DNA of 64,000 nt, taken from positions 377,152-441,151 of the forward strand of contig NZ_JANADO010000002.1 of NCBI RefSeq assembly GCF_024199845.1, in the 5' to 3' direction. Position 1 is the stretch's first letter; each line of letters begins with the position of its first letter. The notes under the pieces were generated by a model, which saw nothing but the letters and a program-made list of their open reading frames with translations, did not search any database and was not told the origin of the DNA. This stretch comes from Bradyrhizobium sp. CCGB12 (lineage in GTDB: Bacteria > Pseudomonadota > Alphaproteobacteria > Rhizobiales > Xanthobacteraceae). Of this stretch, positions 1-9,191 are shown in pieces. Made by a program: the position numbers and the translations under genes.

Positions 1-316
1 TTGAGAGGACTATCTTCGACCATGTGGCACCTCGACGCGATTCAGTTTCGATCTGCTTAGGCCCGAGCTTCAGGGCGGTCGGTTGCAATCAGCTTCGACA
101 GAGGGACGAAGTTTGGCAGATTGCGCTGACAGGTGCGCTGGCGATGGGATAGATCGCTGCCGACTCGCGCAAGGTGATCGTGCCGTTGCCGGTGGGGCAG
201 GCGGAGGAAGAACAGGAGCCGGCGGGTCCCGAGGAACTACCTTGGTCTAGCACTATTGTGCCGAGCCCAGCTTCGCCCACTAACGAATGTTAAGGCAGCA
301 ACCTATTCGAGATGCC
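1..316. other. left edge, no gene supported
   Basis: I see no convincing coding region here. The open frames are short, lack ribosome binding sites and resemble no family I know. Confidence 0.4.
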
Positions 317-790
317 TCAAGGATTTGGATTCTGTTGGGGAGCAACCTGCTTTCCTCTCAAGAGGAAGTATGCAAAGCGAAACGTATAATCGGACAACCC
401 GCCGCGCCTGCGGAATGCCTTGTTGATCGCAACGGCCGCTTTCGCGCCCTCGCCTACGGCAACGGCAACGAACCGGACGTCACGCGACACGTCGCCTGCG
501 TCATAAACGCCCGGCACGCTCGTTCTCTCCGTGGTCGGGTCCGTAACTACTCCACCATTTTGGTCACGGCGGCAGCCGAGACGTCTTGATAGGTCAGCTG
601 CCGGACGGCAGCCTCTTGAGAAGAACATGCCGGTCGCGCAAGATCAGGTCCATTTTCGAATACAATCGGAGTGATTTGACCTTCTTTGCCCTCAACGGCT
701 TCCGCGCTAAACAGCGCTTCACGGCTGAGTGGATCGCGATAGATTATCTGGCCGCCTAGAGCCGATTGCCGGTGCTCCGGCAAAGCTGAG
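317..790 (-). pseudogene. thioredoxin-reductase-like FAD oxidoreductase, C-terminal remnant
   Basis: The last part of a pyridine nucleotide-disulphide oxidoreductase of the TrxB-like group. The end reads GVYDAGDVSRDVRFVAVAVG followed by EGAKAAVAINKAF, the typical FAD-binding GxYxAGD motif and final helix. Just upstream, in another frame, comes EGKEGQITPIVFENG, which normally precedes an FFSxGCRP segment that is found in the first frame, so there is a frameshift near 600-630. The N-terminal FAD and NADPH domains and the redox CxxC are absent. Because only the tail survives I treat it as a decayed fragment. The family is clear; the exact subfamily is not. Confidence 0.7.
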
Positions 791-898
791 TTCGACGTGC
801 TTACAATTCCCGAAAACGAAGACGCGATCAGGATACAGGAACCTTCGTGAGTCTGGTATGGGCCGCCAGCGCGGGCTGACGTCGTCTGCCCCGGCACT

Positions 899-923
899 GG
901 AACAGAATTGCAGAGCGGCGGTT
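899..923 (+). promoter_or_regulatory. EcfG-type general stress promoter
   Basis: GGAAC at 899-903, 17 bases, then GTT at 921-923, 26 bases before the DUF3606 start. This fits the alphaproteobacterial EcfG consensus (GGAAC, 16-17 bases, NGTT). The match is seen; activity is inferred. Confidence 0.6.
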
Positions 924-948
924 ACGACCACACACAGGAGTTGCCGCC

Positions 949-1230
949 ATGCGCCGCTCGACACCGAAACCGATCCGCAACAAGCTCGACCTGACCGATC
1001 GCGTTCAAATGCGCCTCGTCAGAAAACGTCTCGGTCTCTCCGATGCCGAGCTGACCGCCATAGTTGGCCGGATCGGAAATTCGCTCTCGGCGATCAACAA
1101 GGAAGCCACCCAGCAGCGCGTCGGCGCGCCGCCAGACCCGGCCGATGTGCCTCCCGCGGCAGTGATCGCCTCTGCCGCAGCCAGCGAGCAGGCACAGACC
1201 GAGATTGCCGCGACGACGCCGACATCCTGA
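949..1230 (+). CDS. DUF3606 domain protein
   Basis: A 93-residue protein. Residues 12-52 carry the DUF3606 signature, with KLDLTDRVQMRLVRKRLGLS and a following AELTAIVGRIG stretch; the remaining C-terminal half is a low-complexity Ala/Pro/Thr tail. DUF3606 proteins are small, of unknown biochemical function and frequent in stress regulons of rhizobia. The start ATG follows an ACAGGAG-like ribosome site. It lies 26 bases after an EcfG-like promoter and 24 bases before glgX on the same strand, so the two probably form one stress-induced transcript. Confidence 0.8.
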   Translation: MRRSTPKPIRNKLDLTDRVQMRLVRKRLGLSDAELTAIVGRIGNSLSAINKEATQQRVGAPPDPADVPPAAVIASAAASEQAQTEIAATTPTS

Positions 1231-1254
1231 CCAGACTTTTCCTTGGGGGCAGAC

Positions 1255-3491
1255 ATGGACCAAAAGACGCATCCGGACGACGCCCTGACGCGGGCGGTCT
1301 CGAGCCTGCGCCGGTCGCGGATCACTGAGGGAAAGCCGTTTCCGCTCGGCGCCACTTGGGACGGCCTCGGCGTCAATTTCGCGCTGTTCTCGGCCCACGC
1401 CACCAAGGTCGAGCTCTGCCTGTTTGACGACGACGGCGAAACCGAGCTCGAGCGGCTCGAGTTACCGGAATATACCGATGAAGTCTGGCACGGCTATCTG
1501 CCCTCGGCGCGTCCCGGCGCGGTTTACGCCTATCGCGTCCATGGTCCTTACGAGCCCGACACCGGGCACCGGTTCAATCCCAACAAGCTCGTACTCGATC
1601 CGTATGCAAGGCAGCTGGTTGGTCAACTGCGCTGGGGACCGGAACTGTTCGGCTACCAGCTCGATCACGCCGACAAGGACCTCTCCTACGACGAGCGCGA
1701 CAGTGCGCGTCTCATGCAGAAATGCAGAGTCATCGACCCCGCCTTCACTTGGGGCGCGGCGCGCAAGCCCGAAGTGCCTTGGGAGCGGACAATCGTTTAC
1801 GAGGTGCATGTCAAGGGGTTCACCCACCTGCATCCGCTGGTGCCGGAATCAGACCGAGGCACGTTCTTCGGCCTCGCACACTCCGAGATCCCCGCCTATC
1901 TGCGCTCGCTCGGGATCACCAGCGCGGAGCTATTGCCGATCCATGCCTTCGTCGACGACAGTTATTTGGTCGAGAAAGGGCTGCGCAATTACTGGGGATA
2001 CAACTCGATCGCCTTCTTCGCGCCCGAACCGCGTTACCTGAAGACGCCCTTCGCGAACGAATTCAAGGCGATGGTCAACCAGTTTCACGCCCACGGCATC
2101 GAGATCATTCTCGATGTCGTCTACAATCACACCGCCGAAGGCAACGAGCTCGGCCCGACCCTGTCGTTCAAGGGTATTGATAACGCCAGCTATTACCGCC
2201 TGCTGCCGGACAAGAAGCGCTATTACATCAACGACACCGGCACCGGCAACACGGTGAACCTCTCGCATCCTCGCGTGCTCCAGCTCGTCGCGGACTCCTT
2301 GCGCTATTGGGCGACCGAGATGCGCGTCGACGGCTTTCGCTTCGACCTAGCCACCATCCTGGCCCGCGAGCCCTACGGCTTCGACGAAGGCGGCGGCTTC
2401 CTCGACGCCTGCCGTCAGGATCCCGTGCTCTCCAGCGTCAAGTTGATCGCCGAGCCTTGGGACATCGGGCCCGGCGGGTACCAGGTCGGCCAATTTCCAC
2501 CGGGTTGGGCCGAGTGGAACGACAAGTTCAGGGATACCGCGCGCGCGTTCTGGAAGGGAGATCCGGGCACCCTCGCCGATTTTGCCAAGCGCGTCTCGGG
2601 TTCAGGTGATCTCTTCAACAAGCGCGGTCGTCGGCCATGGGCCAGCGTCAATTTCGTCACTGCCCACGACGGCTTCAATCTCAACGATCTTGTCTCCTAC
2701 ATGACAAGCACAACGAGGGGAACGGCGAGGACAATCGCGATGGCCACAGCAACAATCATTCCTGGAACTGCGGCGCCGAGGGGCCGACGGATAATTCTGA
2801 GATCACAGCGCTCAGAGAGCGGCAGAAGCGCAATCTGCTCGCGACGATGCTGTTGTCGCACGGCACACCGATGCTGCTCGCGGGCGACGAGTTTGGTCAC
2901 ACCCAGAACGGCAACAACAACGCCTACGCTCAGGACAACGAGACAACATGGCTCGACTGGATGAGCATCAGCGCGAACGGCCGAAACCTTCGTGAATTCG
3001 CCCGCAAGCTGATCGCCACCCGCAAGGCCTTTCCCATCCTGTATCGCAGCCGCTTCCTGGTCGGTTCCCACAACGAGGAGCTGGACGTCAAGGACGTAGC
3101 GTGGCTGTCCCCGTCCGGCGAGGAGATGACGACCGAGCAATGGCAGGACGGCAACGCCAAATGCTTTGGCATGCTGCTGGACGGGCGCGCCCAGGAAACC
3201 GGAATCAAGCGCCGCGGCTCAGACGCGACCCTGCTGCTGGTCTACAACGCCCATCTTGACGTCGTGAATTTCACTCTCCCTGAAGTCACCGACGGGCGCA
3301 TCTGGCTCGCGCTGGTCGACACCAACCAGCCGAGCGCGCCCATGGCAGAGTTCGAGTTTGGACACGCTTATACCGTGACCGGCCGATCCCTGCTCGTCTT
3401 TGGGCTTGTCAACGAGAGCACCGCGACGCGCCGTCTACGACAAGGCCTCGGAGCACTTCTCGACATCGCCGACACGCCGCTGTCCGACTAG
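1255..3491 (+). pseudogene. glgX: glycogen debranching enzyme GlgX, one frameshift
   Basis: Isoamylase-type alpha-1,6-glucosidase that trims limit dextrins during glycogen breakdown. The N-terminal CBM48 region (GLGVNFALFSAHATKVELCL) leads into a GH13 barrel with the nucleophile motif DGFRFDLATIL, the acid/base EPWDIGPGGY and the HDGFNL loop. After LNDLVSY the frame breaks at about 2700, where one A appears missing from a tacaatgac-like sequence; the next frame continues with DKHNEGNGEDNRDGHSNNHS to the end at 3491. The joined length, about 745 residues, is normal for GlgX. I chose ATG 1255 over TTG 1243. As written the enzyme would stop before finishing its barrel; a sequencing error remains possible because the rest is well conserved. 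Confidence 0.9.
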
Positions 3492-3513
3492 CCGTACCGC
3501 CTGAAGGCGGGGC

Positions 3514-3717
3514 TCAGCGGTCGACCTCGCCGAACGATGTCCAGCGAGCCCAGGTTTGCGGAACCGTCAGCGAGCAAGTACCCCTTGCAGCGGAAGTCCA
3601 TAGCCTGGAGATGGCAAATCCCGGCGACGGATCTTGCACTTGTGGGCCTTGCTGGTTCATCCGAGACAAGAAAGACGCCAAGCTCCCCTTTCGGAGCCTG
3701 GACCGCGACGTAGATCT
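3514..3717 (-). pseudogene. nuoD: NADH-quinone oxidoreductase subunit D, C-terminal fragment
   Basis: The reverse strand encodes the tail of complex I subunit D in pieces: [20 protein letters not shown], then [20 protein letters not shown], then GSLDIV and finally FGEVDR with a stop. These are hallmark NuoD sequences, but they are spread over more than one frame, and about 330 upstream residues are missing. It lies convergent with glgX. It is a fragment, not a gene, and one of several remnants of respiratory-complex genes in this window (see sdhB and the NDUFS4-like gene). Confidence 0.8.
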
Positions 3718-3730
3718 CCCGGGCGGCCGG

Positions 3731-4264
3731 ATGCCGCAGGGGCAGGCGTTCTTATTGAAAGGCACCGTAGTCATGGTCGCCGCCGGTCGCAGGCACAGTT
3801 TCAGCAAGATGTCTCAGGATCGGATCATGCTGCTGGAAGGCCATGGCGTCGAGGCCGACGCCCACGCGGAGCCGTTTGTCCAGCAGCGCTATCCGCCGCC
3901 AGCCCCGCCTACTAATCTGCGGCAGGTCCACCCGATATACCGTCCGAGCGCTTCGCGTCTATTCTGGAAGCAGGCTTTCAGGTCGCAGCAGGTGACCTGG
4001 GTGAGAACATCACCACTACCGGCCTGTGTCTGGAGCGAAATGCCGCTCGAGACACAAATTGAGCTCGGACCAGCGGCGATTATCGAGCTAGCCGGCCTCC
4101 GGACCCCGTGTGTCCTTATCCAAGTGCTCGCGTCGGCGAGAACGGACTCTCCATTTAAATGTGAGGTGCTGGGCGTGGTACGGTCCGGCGGACCGGTCGC
4201 GGCCGGCGATGCCGCGCGGGTTCGGCTGCCGTCCTCCGCCTTCCGCGCTTTACGGGCTCTGTAA
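3731..4264 (+). pseudogene. MOSC domain protein, copy 1 (degenerate)
   Basis: Remnant of a MOSC (molybdenum cofactor sulfurase C-terminal) protein. Recognisable segments are EGHGVEADAHAEP, NLRQVHPI, IELAGLRTPCVLI and FKCEVLGVVRSGGPVAAGDA. The middle, which should read ASILEAGFQVAAGDLGENIT, is only present in another frame, so at least two compensating shifts occurred. A second copy with different lesions starts at 4643. The two copies and their downstream sequence form an imperfect direct duplication. Confidence 0.75.
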
Positions 4265-4372
4265 GCCGGTGCCCGACTCGGCCCTCTGATGGCCGAATCC
4301 AAACGCAATCGGTAGATCCGGCTTGCATGGCCGCGAACAAGGTAACGGCGGTACGTTTGGGGCTGGCGAGGC
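4262..4372 (+). repeat. direct repeat downstream of MOSC copy 1
   Basis: About 110 bases, from the end of MOSC copy 1 to ttggggctgg, matching 5204-5323 after MOSC copy 2 (shared words include cggtagatc, aacaaggt and ttggggctgg). In the second copy the repeat runs into a terminator hairpin; here it breaks off just before the displaced polX tail at 4382. Confidence 0.7.
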
Positions 4373-4381
4373 TATCGACAG

Positions 4382-4643
4382 CATGACGTCGTCGTTGAGA
4401 TCAACGCCCACCCATGGCGGCTCGATCTGGATTGGCGCTGGCACCAGACGGCCCTCGACTTCGGCTGCATGCTGAGCATCAATCCAGACGCGCAGTCGGT
4501 CCCCGAGCTCGACCACATGCACTGGGGGTCGAGATGGCGCGCAAGGGCGGCTTGCCAGCGGACCGGGTCCTGACGCGATGACGTTACCGGACATCACCCA
4601 CTACCTTCGCCAAAAGCGACGGTCGTTCGCCCGGGCGGCCTGA
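4382..4643 (+). pseudogene. displaced C-terminal end of a polX copy
   Basis: Encodes the last ~85 residues of the PolX PHP domain, beginning at HDVVVEINAHPWRLDLDWRW and running through MLSINPDAQS, ELDHMHWG and GLPADRVL. It closely matches residues 476-560 of the intact polX at 49432-51114. It starts exactly where the polX body on the opposite strand (6839-8211) stops, so the two are halves of one gene separated by an inversion. There are small lesions, including a missing base near 4528. Its stop overlaps the start of MOSC copy 2 (TGATG), so polX and the MOSC gene were once translationally coupled. Confidence 0.85.
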
Positions 4644-5203
4644 TGCCGCCGGCGCACTCGCTTTGGCCGGAGGGCACCGTGGTCGCGGTCGCCGCCGATC
4701 GCCGTCACCACTTCAGCAAACCGCCTCAGGATCGGATCTTGCTGGTGGAAGCGCATGGCGTCGAAGGCGACGCCGACGCCGGCGGTTTGTCCGGCACCGC
4801 TATCTCGCCCGTCGCCAGCCGCGCCTCCCGAATTTGCGGCAGGTCCATCTGATTCCATCCGAGCACTTCGCATCCCTCCTTCGAGCTGGCTTCGAGGTAG
4901 GAACGGGTGACCTGGGCGAGAACATCATCACTGCCGGCCTGGACCTCGAGCGGATGCCGCTTGGGACGCACATCGAGCTCGGACCACGGCGATGATCGAG
5001 CTGACCGGCCTCCGGACCCGTGTGTCCTCATCGATCGCTTCCGGGCCGGTCTAAAACGGCGGGTCCTCTCGCCGGATGAACTGGGCCCTCCATTCAAATG
5101 TGGGGTGTTGGGCGTGGTTCGGGCTGGTGGACCGGTCGCGGCCGGCGACACCGCGCGGATTCGGCTGCCGTCCTCCCCATTTCGCGCCTCGCCAGCTCTG
5201 TAA
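4643..5203 (+). pseudogene. MOSC domain protein, copy 2 (frameshifted)
   Basis: A second MOSC gene spread over three frames: RILLVEAHGVEGDADAGG, then RHRYLARRQPRLPNLRQVHL with GDLGENIITAGLDLERMPLG, then PCVLIDRFRAGLKRRVL and GPPFKCGVLGVVRAGGPVAA. Two indels separate the parts. Its ATG overlaps the stop of the polX tail. MOSC proteins bind sulphur- or molybdenum-cofactor-related ligands; the substrate of this group is unknown. As written no full protein can be made. Confidence 0.8.
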
Positions 5204-5323
5204 GAGCCCGGTCCACAACTCGGCTACCTCATGGTCGAATCGAGATGCAGGCCGGTAGATCGGGCCGACGTGGCCGCAAACAAGGTTACGGCAGGACCCT
5301 TGGGGCTGGGCAGGCAATCCAGC
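5204..5323 (+). repeat. direct repeat downstream of MOSC copy 2
   Basis: Partner of 4262-4372. It leads directly into the hairpin at 5321-5352. Confidence 0.7.
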
Positions 5324-5352
5324 CGCCGCGCCCAGCTGGCGGCTTCTTCTTT
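5321..5352 (+). terminator. rho-independent terminator
   Basis: Stem AGCCGCC (5321-5327) and GGCGGCT (5338-5344) with a 10-base loop, followed by TCTTCTTT. It would end the MOSC copy 2 transcript. A near-identical copy in the opposite orientation lies at 6790-6821, so the two also form a 35-base inverted repeat about 1.45 kb apart. Confidence 0.75.
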
Positions 5353-5720
5353 GGCGTCGATTTCACCTCAAGAAGCGTTCGCTCTCGCTCGTTCGCGGGC
5401 CTCGCGGCGACCGTTGCGGCGTTCGCGCCGCCGCTTGGCACGATCGGCGGGCTGTGGCAGCGGATGAACCGGCGCTGTCTCCAATACCGCTCCGGTACGG
5501 TCATCGGCCAAGGCCGCTTGCACTGGCTCGAGTTCCTCCCCGGGCGGGCTTCCATGAGTTCGAGCACAGCCCGACGCTGGGCCGCGATCTTCCAGCCCCC
5601 GTTGATGCGTTCGACAAGGCCTTGGGAAAAGATATCAAGATCGGCACCCGCCCGCGAGGCGCCTTGTCCGGTCCGCCCATTCGCGCCGCCACTGGTTGCC
5701 AGGATGGGCGCCCTACCGAG
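5353..5720 (-). pseudogene. decayed paralogue of the 6381-6776 gene
   Basis: The reverse strand carries a broken copy of the small gene at 6381-6776. Recognisable in shifting frames are ALLATSG, DLDIFSQGLVERINGGWKI and a VLELMEAR segment, aligned to DLDIFSQGLVERISGGWKI and VLESMEAH of the intact copy. Its 3' end abuts the same terminator as the intact copy does. The two lie head to head around 6.0 kb. Confidence 0.7.
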
Positions 5721-5727
5721 CTCACCC

Positions 5728-5848
5728 GGATATCCTTAACGTCCTCGGCCGTTCGCCGCAGAAGAACATCGGCCTCGACGTTGTTCTCGCGAAAGGCCGT
5801 GACGTACTCCTGCAGCCCCAGGCTGCACAGCCACTTCTCGATGTCCAT
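5728..5848 (-). pseudogene. SAM-domain stub of a cyclase-type regulator
   Basis: Reads MDIEKWLCSLGLQEYVTAF and RENNVEADVLLRRTAEDVKD, nearly the same as the N-terminal SAM domain of the adenylate cyclase at 37425 (MDIGTWLCGLGLGQYEQAF). After about 40 residues it runs into the decayed small gene at 5720, so only the first domain is left. It is a third trace of the cyclase family in this window. Confidence 0.75.
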
Positions 5849-6161
5849 ATCCCAGCTCCCGGTGGCGACGCCGGAAGGCTCCCTCAAGTCGGCAGACTAC
5901 CATGGTCGGATCGAGGAGGTCCCGCGGGTAAATCGCCGCTCCTGAAGGGCAGCTAGTGGCCCCAGCATATCCGCTCTGCCCAGTTAGTTCACATGTCGAC
6001 CTGCTCTGTATGGCACGCTAGTAAACTGACCTACGCTGACCGTCGTTCGGACTTGAAGTCTATTGTTTCGTCAGGTGTTCTGACCTCTGCAAGTTAACAT
6101 TTTTGATTCCCAAATGTTTGAAAGCTCACCAAGATGAAGCTTTATTCAACGAGGGCATTTC
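5849..6161. other. non-coding gap
   Basis: No supported gene. AT-rich compared with its surroundings from about 6040 on; it should hold the promoter of the 6162-6776 pair, but I cannot point to one. Confidence 0.4.
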
Positions 6162-6362
6162 ATGTTCGATGCAGCCACCACGGCGCTTTTGCGCGCTGTT
6201 TTTGACGAAGTCTGCGAAAGCATTTCTTGCCACGAAGTCGGAGCACGTACCCACGTCGCGTCGACGATCCTGGAGGCTGCGAACAGAGGCGAAGTGTCGC
6301 CGGATGGCCTCAGGCAAATCGGGCGTGAAGCTCTGTCCCACGTACCGACGATGTGGCGCTGA
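6162..6362 (+). CDS. conserved small hypothetical protein (66 aa)
   Basis: Starts MFDAATTALLRAVFDEVCES and ends REALSHVPTMWR. Soluble, helical, no signal peptide or membrane segment. It looks like a widespread short bradyrhizobial hypothetical; I know no function. A GAGGGC ribosome site lies 7 bases before ATG. The next gene begins 18 bases downstream, so the two are likely co-transcribed. Confidence 0.7.
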   Translation: MFDAATTALLRAVFDEVCESISCHEVGARTHVASTILEAANRGEVSPDGLRQIGREALSHVPTMWR

Positions 6363-6380
6363 TCGAACGGGGCGCAGCAG

Positions 6381-6776
6381 GTGAATTTCCAAGTCACGGT
6401 ACTAAAGATTCTGGTGAGTTATCCGGATGGCTTTGCCGTGATGGAAGATCTGAAACGCGACATGGCGCTGCTGGCGACCAGCGGTCGTGACTGGGCCGAC
6501 CGCACCAAGCGCCTTGCGGCGCGGGTGCCGGATCTCGACATCTTTTCCCAGGGTCTGGTCGAACGCATCAGCGGGGGATGGAAGATCACGGTCGGGGGTC
6601 GGGAAGTGCTCGAATCCATGGAAGCGCACCGGGTCCCGACCGCGCCGGTCGAGGCGCCTCCCGTCCAGGAGGCCGCGGCGTTAACCCTGCCAACCCAAGT
6701 TCCTCCACTGCGACAGCCAGCCGACCGCGCGAAGCGGCGACGCGAACGCCGCGAGCTTCGCCGTGAGGCCTCTTGA
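6381..6776 (+). CDS. conserved hypothetical protein, winged-helix-like (131 aa)
   Basis: Starts with GTG. The first ~85 residues (MNFQVTVLKILVSYPDGFAV to VGGREVLESMEAH) look like a compact helix-turn-helix-type fold with a final beta hairpin; the tail is Pro/Arg rich and ends RRRERRELRREAS, strongly basic. Related short proteins occur in Bradyrhizobium without known function. DNA binding is a guess from shape and charge. It follows the 66-residue gene and ends just before the terminator at 6790-6821. A decayed copy lies in opposite orientation at 5353-5720. Confidence 0.65.
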   Translation: MNFQVTVLKILVSYPDGFAVMEDLKRDMALLATSGRDWADRTKRLAARVPDLDIFSQGLVERISGGWKITVGGREVLESMEAHRVPTAPVEAPPVQEAAALTLPTQVPPLRQPADRAKRRRERRELRREAS

Positions 6777-6789
6777 TCTGATATCGGCC

Positions 6790-6821
6790 AAAGAAGAAGC
6801 CGCCAGCTAGGCGCGGCGGCT
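6790..6821 (-). terminator. terminator hairpin (inverted copy)
   Basis: On the reverse strand: stem AGCCGCC/GGCGGCT followed by TCTTCTTT, nearly identical to 5321-5352 read on the forward strand. The stem also sits 14 bases after the stop of the 6381 gene and could work in both directions. Confidence 0.65.
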
Positions 6822-6838
6822 TGGTTAGGCCCGGGCCT

Positions 6839-8211
6839 GGCACACGCCCGAAGGATCTTCTCGACGTCGATATCGTAACCTGACTGCCGCTTGCGTTGTC
6901 GTCCAGTCATTATGGCCGATGATGGTGGCGTGAGGGTTGGCGATGGCTCGAAGCAGGCGCTGCGTCTGGACCTTGCGGTCCAGTAATGCTCGCGACCACG
7001 AAGTCGAAGCACTCCAGCACGTCGTCCGCGTAATCCAGCAAGCCGTCGGCCAGAATGTCGGTCTCGATGCCTTTGAGGATTCAGAAATCCTTGCCGAAGC
7101 GCTCGTTCAGTCGGTCTGCTTCCCGGTGCTGCTGCGCGATCTCCTCCAAAGAGAGACCGCCCGCATAGCGCCGATCGGCGACCCCGAAATACTCGAAACC
7201 GCGCTGGTGCGTAGCCTGCCATCGTCTCCAAGGTCTCGGTGCCATCCGAGGCATCCGTGTGGCAGTGAAGGATTCCTCGTAGGTCCTTGTCGGTGACGAG
7301 CTTCGGCAACCTGCCCTTCAGAGCTAGCTCGATCTCGCCGCGCCCCTCTCGGAGTTCGGGATCGATGAACGGCAGGCTGAGAGCGCGATAGATGTCGACC
7401 TCGTCGCCAGCGACCAGAGTGCGGCCCTTGTGCAAGCCATCCGTGTCCAACCGCATTCTTTCTGTGCGGACAACTCTTTGACCTGCTCGATGTGAGCCGC
7501 CGAGCCTGTGGCGAAGAGAAGGGAGGCGCCGAAGTGTTGGCGGTCGGAAAAGCGGATCTGCAGTCCGTCCACCGCGGATGCATTCGACGTGCCGGCGACC
7601 TTAGGCACTTCCGGAACGATAGTGAGGTCTCCGACCAGTTCGCAGCCTCGCCGGAAGTCGCCCGCGATCGTCACCCGCTTGAGCTCGAGCCTAGCTTTAC
7701 GGATCGTGTCCTTCGCGTGCGCGAGCAAGGCGGCGCGGTGCAGGTGGAGGCGGCTGCTCCGCTTTTCGCGATAGCCAGGTTCTGCAGGACCTTGGTCTGC
7801 AGCGCAGCGCCGAGGCCTTTGGCTCTTTTGATGCGGTCGTCTTTGGCGGCGGCCTCCAGTTCCGCGAGCGAGTTGATGCCGAGATGCTAGTAGAGACCCA
7901 GCACTTTCTCGGCGCGGAGACCAGGCAGGGCAAGCGTCTCAAGCACCCCCTCGGGAACCTCCTTCCAAGGCTCGGATGAGCGCCCGTCTTGTGAAGCTTG
8001 GTGATGAGATCGGCTATCTCGTCGCCCACGCAAGGGATGTCCGTGAGCCGGTCTTCGGCGATGAGCACCTCCAGAGGGGGACGAGGGCCGCCAGGCTATC
8101 GGCGGCCCGAGAATAGGCTTTTGCCCGGAAGGGGTTGCCGCCACGCAGCGCAGTTCGTTGCGCATATTCCCGCAGAAGGCTTGCTATGGCTTGAGGGCCC
8201 ATGGACGCCAC
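6839..8211 (-). pseudogene. polX copy 2, body without its C-terminus
   Basis: A decayed PolX read from 8211 down. Segments in order, in several frames: LLREYAQRTALRGGNPFRAK with AYSRAADSLAAL (helix-hairpin-helix region), LTDIPCVGDEIADLITKLHK, RVTIAGDFRRGCELVGDL, EDVDIYRALSLPFIDPELRE-like text, the PHP motif GILHCHTDASDGTETLETM, and finally YDIDVEKILRACA at 6839. The following residues HDVVVEINAHP lie on the other strand at 4382. Many indels are present. Like the intact copy it lacks the second Asp of the polymerase motif (GDLTIV). Confidence 0.85.
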
Positions 8212-8703
8212 TCAACGTGCCTCCGACTTCGTGCTTTCTGACCTGAGACCAGAAAAGCGACTTCGAAAATTCGCTTCATCTCTCGGCCGTCCGTCGAGCA
8301 TTCTCTCTAGTTTCTGCGCTGCGCGGAAATCATCCAGATGCTGCGTGTTCGGACCGTAGGCGGACTCCTTTGTCAGGAGGTGATAAATCCGTCCAGCCAG
8401 CACTTTCAGACGCTTCATTTTGCCTCGCGGCATCGCGCGTGCCTGGCAAAAGGCTCGGACCGCGTGAGCTCGGAAGTAGTCAAATGCATCTGACATGCCG
8501 GGTTCAACGCCTTGTCGGATGATTTGTTCTCGAATGTCATCCGGGTGGACTCTGGACAACCGGCTTGCGGAACGCTTGCGGCGCCAGGCTGTTAGTCGAT
8601 CTTCATTCGGTACGGCCAACATGTTTTTCTTCTTCTCGAATCGCTTGGGCTGTTTGGGCTCGCTCCTGATTTCCGTCTTGATCACCTTCGTGCTGCTCGC
8701 CAT
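8212..8703 (-). CDS. hypothetical protein (163 aa)
   Basis: Start chosen at MASSTKVIKTEIR; a longer frame opens at 8895 but overlaps a promoter and gene on the other strand. The first half is Lys/Arg rich (KQPKRFEKKKN, AWRRKRSASRL), the second half soluble and helical with DDIREQIIRQGVEPGMSDAF. No signal peptide or membrane segment. I do not recognise the family. It is immediately upstream of polX copy 2 on the same strand and may have shared its transcript. Confidence 0.45.
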   Translation of the reverse strand: MASSTKVIKTEIRSEPKQPKRFEKKKNMLAVPNEDRLTAWRRKRSASRLSRVHPDDIREQIIRQGVEPGMSDAFDYFRAHAVRAFCQARAMPRGKMKRLKVLAGRIYHLLTKESAYGPNTQHLDDFRAAQKLERMLDGRPRDEANFRSRFSGLRSESTKSEAR

Positions 8704-8816
8704 CTTCGGATTGCTGCAGTTCTGAAGGAACTCGACGGGGCTATCGACGACAACGAGGGTCAGCCAATTGAGCTTGCAAGCGGCGGAAGCGGCTGCAGAG
8801 GACGACGGATCCGTTA

Positions 8817-8841
8817 GGAACTGCGATCGGAGCCCGACGTT
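8817..8841 (+). promoter_or_regulatory. EcfG-type general stress promoter
   Basis: GGAAC at 8817-8821, 16 bases, CGTT at 8838-8841, a full consensus match 38 bases before the TTG start at 8879. Confidence 0.65.
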
Positions 8842-8878
8842 TTTCTGCATCCTTAGACGCCCAACAAGGAGGAGCTTG

Positions 8879-9174
8879 TTGGAGAGCACGATCATCGGAG
8901 AATTCGAGTCCCGGCGCGGCGCTGAGCTCGCGGTCGAGCATGTCGTTCAGGCATGCGGTATTCCGAGAAGCGACGTGTTTGTCTAACCCGTAGGTGGTGT
9001 GAATTCGGCAGGATCCCGTGCCGCTGTGCCGACGCCAAGGATGTGCCCAAGCCCGAACGTCATCAGAAACTCGAAGGAGCGCTCGAAGTTTCGATCGATT
9101 TCCACGGCGACAATCCTGAACGAATTGCCGCGGCCTTGAAAGACGCGGGCGCCAAGACCGTTCGGACGAAGTAG
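8879..9174 (+). pseudogene. small stress protein, frameshifted
   Basis: Begins at TTG 8879 after an AAGGAGG site: ESTIIGEFESRRGAELAVEH then VVQACGIPRSDVFV and an early stop at 8986. The rest resumes in another frame as ADAKDVPKPERHQKLEGALE and VSIDFHGDNPERIAAALKDA up to 9174. Together they make a ~95-residue ferredoxin-like-looking protein of unknown function. It takes at least one and probably two indels near 8980-9040 to break it. The promoter upstream is a perfect EcfG match, so it was probably a general-stress gene. Confidence 0.65.
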
Positions 9175-9191
9175 GGAAGTAGGCGGGATGT

